In this document: positions 58,056 through 64,000 of the stretch, piece after piece | Layout of the letters: each line of letters opens with the position of its first letter | Numbering within the stretch: position 1 is the first letter of the stretch | Translations under genes and position numbers: made by a program | Notes under the pieces: model-generated | Told to the model about the DNA's origin: nothing | Seen by the model: the letters and a program-made list of their open reading frames with translations, nothing else | The model's database searches: none | Origin: Bigelowiella natans CCMP2755 | Lineage: Eukaryota > Cercozoa > Chlorarachniophyceae | Direction of reading: 5' to 3' | NCBI GenBank assembly: GCA_000320545.1 | Contig: ADNK01000004.1 | Coordinates: 1 to 64,000, forward strand | Length of the DNA stretch: 64,000 bases

Positions 58056-58657
58056 CTGAAAACACCGGTTAAAAATGATCACAAAATACACATGGTAACT
58101 TCGAATGTAAAAAGGGTCGAGGGGAGAGTCGTACGATAAAAATTCCCTGATTTTATCCCCAATACATAAGGACTTAATTTGACCAAAGGACCGCTGTGCA
58201 ATAGATCTAGATCTAGATCTAATAAATACAATAATAGGAACTAGTGTCCAACTTTTTGACACTGTGCAGTAATATCGTTTCATCAGTCACTAGATCTAAT
58301 AATAGAATGCTTCCGACAGGTGTGACATCATAGACTAGATCTACTTCTAGGCTAAAATGCAGCCACTTTTTTCTTCTTTTTTTGGTGCACAAGCAGTCCA
58401 CGGGAAAGAGAAAGAGATTTTCTTGCAGGCGACGACGACGCAGTGAGATACTTCTCTCAGCCGAAGGTTTCCACTTCCAAAATTACCGGCACGGATCCTT
58501 TTGAAACAATTCAAATGTCGAAGAAATTTCTGACGTAGTTAACATTTGAATTAATTGTACTCTTTACGGAGAAACCAGTAGATCTTAACCTGCTCTTCAA
58601 GCGTGAGTTGTGCCACTGGTTTGAGTTCCATTGCTTCATCATCTCGCTGTGGAATTC
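58056..58657. other. Intergenic region upstream of the elongase
   Basis: Contains a repeated AGATCTAGATCTAGATCT tract near 58203-58220. Minus-strand frames here lack domains. The elongase promoter, and possibly missing 5' exons of the minus-strand membrane protein, lie here. Confidence 0.4.
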
Positions 58658-59596
58658 ATGGGTGCGTCGAAAAACGAACATGTAGCAAAGGCCGTGCTTC
58701 GTGCAGCGGAGAGCGTATGCTCCGAGGGTCAGCAGGGAAAAGTTTCCAAAAAGGGCGACCTCCAAACTCCCGGACTCATTTTGCCTTTGGGGCTTGTGGC
58801 TCTTGAAATTGCTCTCGTGAAGAGAGTATGGGGCAAGGAATATGAGACCATGGACAACGCTTTCGCTACCTGTTCATACGTGTACCCGCTGGTCACTTCT
58901 GTCTTGTATCTGTCGCTCATAACTGTAGGCCAGGCATTGATGAAGAACCGCGAGCCTATGCACGATTTCTGCAAGCCTTGTATGGTTGTCTACAATCTAT
59001 ATCAGACTGTTTTCAACACGTGGTGGGTGGTGATGGTTATTGTTGAGGTAGCCCGGCTTGGATATCCGCCTTTTACCCTCCCTCTTACCCTGAAGTCTGA
59101 TCAGTACAACCTTGGTTTCCTCATCTGGCTGCACTATCAAAATAAATACCTGGAAATGTTTGACACCGTGTTTATGGTGATGAGGAAGAAGACGAACCAA
59201 GTGAGCTTCTTGCATTGTTACCATCATCTTCTCCTCTTATGGGCTTGGTTTGTGGTATGCCGCTTCGGTTGCGGTGGGGAGGCATACTTTGGAGCTCTGA
59301 TGAATTCCATCATCCACGTTTTGATGTATGGGTACTACTTCCTCTCAACCCTTGCAATTCCCGTCCCTTGGAAAAAATACCTCACCAAGCTCCAAATGCT
59401 GCAATTTGCTGTATGTCTCGTACACACGCTTGTTTGCTCCTACATCAACCTTTATCCGCGTGTGCTTGCAGCGGTCGAAGTGTGGGTGATGGTAAACATG
59501 CTGTACCTTTTTAACGAATTCTACAAGAGAGCTTACGCTGCTAAAAAGGCCAAACAGAAGGCTGCTGCAGTTGCCTCTTCGAAGAAGGAGCAGTGA
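58658..59596 (+). CDS. ELO-family very-long-chain/PUFA fatty-acid elongase (3-ketoacyl-CoA synthase)
   Basis: Condenses malonyl-CoA with acyl-CoA in the ER, the first step of fatty-acid elongation. Intronless, 312 aa from ATG 58658 (MGASKNEHVAKAV); upstream in-frame codons are not ATG. Family motifs are all present: KYLEMFDTVFMVMRKK, the catalytic histidine box HCYHH in QVSFLHCYHHLLLLW, NSIIHVLMYGYYFL and the C-terminal LFNEFYKRAYAAKKAKQK. About seven hydrophobic segments fit the known topology, and the Lys-rich C-terminus fits an ER-retention signal. QVSFLHxYHH favours the polyunsaturated-type (ELOVL2/5, delta-5/6) subgroup over the saturated type; chain specificity is inference. Ends with UGA, showing UGA is a normal stop here. 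Confidence 0.95.
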   Translation: MGASKNEHVAKAVLRAAESVCSEGQQGKVSKKGDLQTPGLILPLGLVALEIALVKRVWGKEYETMDNAFATCSYVYPLVTSVLYLSLITVGQALMKNREPMHDFCKPCMVVYNLYQTVFNTWWVVMVIVEVARLGYPPFTLPLTLKSDQYNLGFLIWLHYQNKYLEMFDTVFMVMRKKTNQVSFLHCYHHLLLLWAWFVVCRFGCGGEAYFGALMNSIIHVLMYGYYFLSTLAIPVPWKKYLTKLQMLQFAVCLVHTLVCSYINLYPRVLAAVEVWVMVNMLYLFNEFYKRAYAAKKAKQKAAAVASSKKEQ

Positions 59597-60925
59597 AGAT
59601 GCTCTGCTATTTGGGGATATTATTTTATTTGAATATACAATTAGATTTATGCATATTTGCAACACAGTGGTATTAGTAAACAGAATAAAGCGCAGGAGTG
59701 GAATATTAATGTGTGAGGTTCTAGATTTTTACGTGATTCCTCTCACAGACCTGGCTCTTTGGCCGATTCATTTGTAGCGAAGCCTCTAAGAGGCTGATTT
59801 TCTGCATGAAGATGTGGGATAGTGTTTCACGACGTTGCCCGTTAGTTGGCTGTACATAAAATCCTTTGGCATTCTAGGAAATCACTCAATATTGGGATTG
59901 TGTATATAATGTAGTGTTATAGATTATCAGTAAGTAGCAATGGTAGTGTTCAATGTAGTTTCAAAGACGCTACTTTGCAGTAAGGAAGTAAGCTTGCATG
60001 ATCATTACCGTAGCTGCTTTTGTACCCAAGTACCTAAGAGATGTCCACGTAGTAATTTTTAAATGCAAGTTATTTTGTCATGAAAATGATGTCGGTGGCA
60101 TTTACAGCATGATCGATGCGCACTGCGAGAGATAGCGTGCCATGAATCAGTGTTGACGGAATGCGATGCAATGTCAGAAGCGATCTCATGCATCAGACAC
60201 ATCACACATGCATGCATTGTATGCTAGCATGCAGCTGTGAAACACAACAATGCGCAGCTAGGCAGTGCTGGACTTAACACTACATGCACATTATGTTTGG
60301 CCATGCACGGCACAGTCACTCGCATCGCGCTGTGCATGAAAGCTGGGCAGACATCGCGACTGCGCGCATGCTAGCATGTGTGCTGCCGTGCAATGAATGC
60401 CTTGCAAAGCCACACACATGCAGCCGAGAAAAATACTAACCAAAAAAATCACTGCAATTTTCGACAGATGAAATGACGACACCAATAAAGATTTGACCAA
60501 GAAAAGCACACAACACAAACACGCTCGCTCACGCGCTGGGCACATCGCAGGTTGTCACGGGCGCAACTGCAATGCCACATTCGCAAACATGAAGCACATA
60601 CTCGCCAAAATAACAAACACAATCTTAGGACTGTAGCCGCTGCATTACATGGCTACAGTAGGATGACTATTGAAAAAATGTAATCATTTTAGCTACATCC
60701 GTCTCATATCTGCAGTGCACGTAGATATATCACTAGCGCAGCTTAGCTGCCTTGTCGAAATGCTACGATACTCTAGAACTGACAAATATGGAAGATAGAA
60801 TGCTTTGTACCTACGACATAAGTAGCTGTGGTTTGTTATTGTGATGCGAAACATTACTCAACGCAACGATGTTTATCAGGGAGCTTTATTTGGCCAAGAT
60901 AAACATAATACTCGCGATAATCAAA
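59597..60925. other. Intergenic DNA with the second copy of a dispersed repeat
   Basis: After the elongase 3' UTR comes TGCATG/GCATGC-rich DNA (60100-60430). The degenerate repeat copy lies at about 60470-60683. No gene is supported. Confidence 0.5.
60470..60683 (+). repeat. Dispersed repeat, copy 2, frameshifted
   Basis: Aligns with 55341..55568: GACGACACCAAT..., ATGAAGCAC, GTAGCCGCTGCATT, AGGATGAC/TATTGAAAAAA and ACATCCGTCTCATAT are shared. One base fewer between ATGAAGCAC and GTAGCC shifts the frame. Confidence 0.6.
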
Positions 60926-61861
60926 TCAAGAATTATAGTATGCAAGCAAGTCCTCTGCTGCTCCTGCGCCACTCAAATAAGAAGTTTCGATCCTCCCCCC
61001 CGGAATTGCAAGAAAGTCCCCTGCGAATATAAGTCTTGCTTGTGCATGGATCCTAAATGGCTTTGAAGATGTCGGTGATGGTATATTTGCAGGAAATGCG
61101 GCTCCCCATCGGTGCAGTGCAGGTCCATAGCAAGCCCGCCCCTTCGGTGCCTCGACTCCGATGCTTGAACAGACCTTTTCAAAGGACGAGAGAAGTGTGC
61201 CGATGACGCTGCCGTATTATACACCAAAGCCTCAGAAAAAAGTAAATCGAGTTGACTAACTCAAGGATGTTTGACAGGAAAACGAATCTATTCATAATGC
61301 TGATGATGCATAGCTAGTTTACCTTTTCTCGTCCTTTGAATCACTTCGTGCACCCATGGCCTCCGCAGTGCCCCCACGCCCGTGTGTCTTAGCGGCAGAA
61401 TGTGCAAACTCATGCGTCGAATGAACAATTACAGTGTGATAGCCCCCATCTGTGGTCACTATTATCTTCGCAACCGCGGTATCATTCCGCACATGTAATA
61501 GATTAGCCGGGAATTTGTCGAGTGCAGCACTACCCTTCTCAAAAGCCTGAAGTTTAAGATGCTCTCAGCAAAGGCGTATATTAAAACATCCTTATTGTGA
61601 AATATTAAAGCGTATGGGAATACAAATAACTCCAAATTGTGGTGTCCATGAAACACATCACATAAAGTCACTCTTCCAGATGCCCGAATACGATAAAAAT
61701 TTACTCAATGTAGCTTGTATACCTGCATGACGACGAAAACGGGATCTCCCCGCAGCTGTCCAATCTCATCTAACGTTGCTGATAAGCCCTTGTCGCCTGT
61801 GGAACCAGGAGGGCAACAAAGCCAGAACTAATGTGCGTGCATGTGCGTGCGTGCATGTGTG

Positions 61862-61948
<87 letters not shown>

Positions 61949-62770
61949 CTAGAGCTCGTGCTGCTGTTTCTAAGGGGGGAGGTCCTCCATATATGTCCGT
62001 CCATCGCTTATGTACGACTGACGAACTGGTAACCTTTCATGACAAATCATACGGCTTTACCTGTGTAAAAGTAAATATAGGCGGAAAATGTACTCAACTG
62101 CCAACCAATCGTACTCGCCGAGATCTTCGCCGTTCCTGCCTATAAGAGACCACGACTGCGGTAGGTAGGGTACCGTAAGAACTTTGATGCTTAAAAACAA
62201 CCTGATCACTCAATCAACCTTAGTTTTGTCCGAGAACTTGAAGTCTTTAACCATAGTTCGGAATCGGCATTTGAATTGTTCATCCTCTAAGCCATTAATC
62301 AATCCTTCGCAGAGCGAGGACATGGCAGGGGCCCCCCTGTAGAACATGGTTGGCGATGATGTTGGCATGGTAAGCTTCCCGCTGTTCGCATCGAAGCTCC
62401 CAGTTATCATGTCCTTCCAGGGTGCAACATGTCCTGTTGCTTCCATTTCGGATATCATGTTTTTAAATTCCTTCGAAAGTGCATCGAACGCTGGTGCTCC
62501 ATGGTTAATCGCTAGCCCTTCGAGCTTGGAATCTGAGGATCTTCTCGTGGCTGTGCGACCCCCAAGACCTCTTCCCATTTCAAATAGCGTTGTCTTGATC
62601 GCTGGCGTTCCCGACCCTTTCGAAAGGAGGGAAAGTGTTCGGGCCAGCGAGCAGCCTGCAACGCCGCCACCGACTATCCCCACACGTGTGGCCGCCATTT
62701 GGTGTCTGGTCGTAAACAGACCGGTGATTTTTAGTCTAAAAAGATCTGAAATAATCGATGAAAAGCGCAT
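60926..62770 (-). CDS. Renalase-like FAD-dependent amine oxidase/oxidoreductase
   Basis: Exons 62219..62770, 62099..62155, 61723..61827, 61323..61546 and 60926..61208 (1,221 nt, 406 aa, phases consistent). The Rossmann FAD site is RVGIVGGGVAGCSLARTL, then an acidic strand end and the arginine loop EMGRGLGGRTATRR. Renalase/monoamine-oxidase-like pieces follow: INHGAPAFDAL, NGEDLGEYDWLA, GDPVFVVMQAF, ALHRWGAAFPA and the second FAD-contact motif LIFAGDFLAIPGGRIETSYL. Renalases oxidise abnormal NAD(P)H isomers; other family members oxidise amines, so the substrate is open. The first 24 residues (MRFSSIISDLFRLKITGLF), basic and Ser-rich without acids except one Asp, could be a mitochondrial or plastid targeting peptide. 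An internal Met at MAATRV is an alternative start. Confidence 0.85.
61858..61945. repeat. Compound (GT)n-(GA)n microsatellite, intronic
   Basis: GT units followed by GA units, inside the intron 61828..62098 of the renalase-like gene. Confidence 0.95.
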
Positions 62771-62907
62771 GTCGCAATAATGAAATAGCCTCGATTTAGG
62801 GCCATGATAGCGGCCTCAGCGCCTCCTATGGTGCTCACAGAATCCGCGAAAATCCATTCCCCAAAACCCAGTTCGCTACAATTTCGAGTGTGACATAGTC
62901 GGGAGCG

Positions 62908-63840
62908 ATGCAGGCACCCACTCTTTCTCCACAGGAAGTCAAGCAGCCTCGCCTGGCAACTTCAATGGAAATCCCAGACAAGTATTCTTGGGCTGACATC
63001 TATGTTTTTGGAATCGCCTTCATCCTGTTTCCGGGAGTGGTCGTAGTCTTTGTTCTAAACCTGGTCGTGAGCTTGATTCCCAAGTTGCTGATGGCTGTGA
63101 GAAGATCGTATCTCCAGAGACCTCAGAAGATTGTCCCTCGCTCTTATGTTTTTGACAGGTATTGACTTTCGAATCTCATATCCAGTGTGAAAATCACATG
63201 CATGACTGTATTTATACACAGTGTCCTGCTCATCTTCGCCTTGCCAATGATGATTCTAGCCTTGCTGTGGGTTCTAATAGTCCACGTTGTCAACTTCACC
63301 TTGTCGTTTCCCATTGGTGTACTGTACTGGTCAAGAACTACCCAATCATTCGAAGCATTGAGACCATTTAACGGAAGGCTAGGGGATGCAGGAGAGGTGT
63401 ATACACCAACAGATAGACTTGTCGCACAGTACAGCAATGTTTGGGATTACAGGGATGTCGTTGCAAATTTTATTGGAGCCATCGATCGTCAAGGTTTTGG
63501 GGAGTTCTTTCTCGCGACCTCTTTGTTGGTATCCCTGGTCCCTGTAGTCAAGATTGTGATGATGGCCAACCCGAGACTATACAAGCTCGCTCCTATGTTC
63601 GTCAACCAATGGACGAGGCCTATTGATGCCGACAATGATAGAAAGCTTACACGGAAAGATCAAGAGAAGGTGGCTGATTCATTAAAAGAGCAGATTGTGC
63701 ATCATTTGCTAGAGGAACCGAAGGTTGCATATCGTCTTCCATGTTATATACAACTTTGTTGCCCATTCAGTTCGTCCAATGGTGTTCACCGTTTCTTTGT
63801 TTCGCATTTAAACGTCCTTGAATTTAAGAAGCATGTTTAG
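62908..63840 (+). CDS. Unidentified multi-pass membrane protein with a possible EF-hand loop
   Basis: Exons 62908..63158 and 63222..63840 (63-nt intron, phase 2), 289 aa. Hydrophobic segments: ADIYVFGIAFILFPGVVVVF, VLLIFALPMMILALLWVLIV (exon 2 start, running into HVVNFTLSFPIGVLYW) and FLATSLLVSLVPVVKIVMMA. Two Arg-rich stretches lie between them (RRSYLQRPQKIVPRSY). Near the C-terminus DADNDRKLTRKD has EF-hand-like spacing of acidic residues, but with Arg/Lys where Gly/Ile are usual. No family recognised. The start is the first Met after a non-coding gap. The gene is divergent from the renalase-like gene, 137 bp apart. Confidence 0.72.
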
Positions 63841-64000
63841 AGAAGAGCAATTGCGTACACAGACAATGCTTTCCGATAATATATTTTGTTTGCGATATAT
63901 CTACGCCTCCCGTCTGTTGATATGGCGACAAAACATAATTCTAGAGAAAAAAGGAATGATACTATTTGTAGATTATGCTTGTAAAATTTATGCTACACTC

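Overview
The window is nuclear DNA of a microbial eukaryote, most likely an alga or other protist. Almost every gene is broken by short GT-AG introns (about 61-300 nt). Introns and intergenic DNA are packed with di- and trinucleotide repeats. The proteins are eukaryotic (importin, ribosomal protein eL13, DHHC palmitoyltransferase, VAP-like MSP protein, fatty-acid elongase). A candidate selenoprotein and a fibro-slime/lectin/filamin surface protein fit a unicellular lineage such as a haptophyte, stramenopile or chlorarachniophyte, but the lineage cannot be fixed from the sequence. UGA is an ordinary stop elsewhere (e.g. the elongase). I traced exon structures by hand from splice signals and reading phase; none has transcript support.

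Layout. 1-9.5 kb: 5' part of an importin-7/8-like gene (-), ribosomal protein eL13 (+), a 14-exon DHHC palmitoyltransferase (-), and a 7-exon ArsM/AS3MT-like methyltransferase (+) with two in-frame UGA codons. One of these replaces the conserved catalytic cysteine. 9.5-19.7 kb: repeat-rich DNA holding a Ty1/copia LTR retrotransposon (-) with identical 372-bp LTRs and an intact polyprotein. 19.7-41.2 kb: one giant gene (-), traced as 53 phase-consistent exons coding about 4,208 aa. It has a signal peptide, fibro-slime and lectin-like domains, a filamin-repeat region, about thirty short Cys-rich modules, one transmembrane helix and a coiled-coil tail.

41.2-64 kb: a dense run of smaller genes. 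In order they are a membrane-anchored coiled-coil/UBA protein (+), a small LSD1-type zinc-ribbon protein (-), a 105-aa orphan (+), an acidic charged protein (-), a VAP-like MSP-domain protein (-), an unidentified gene (-), a DUF445/UPF0754 membrane protein (+), two partly resolved membrane-protein genes (-), an ELO elongase (+), a renalase-like FAD oxidoreductase (-) and an unidentified multi-pass membrane protein (+). Between them lie intergenic blocks rich in short palindromes (GCTAGC, TGCATG) and two copies of a small dispersed coding repeat.

No operon logic applies and neighbours are functionally unrelated. Several genes concern membranes or trafficking (importin, DHHC enzyme, VAP, elongase, surface protein), but I see no sign that they form one pathway. 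No tRNA, rRNA or CRISPR array was recognised.
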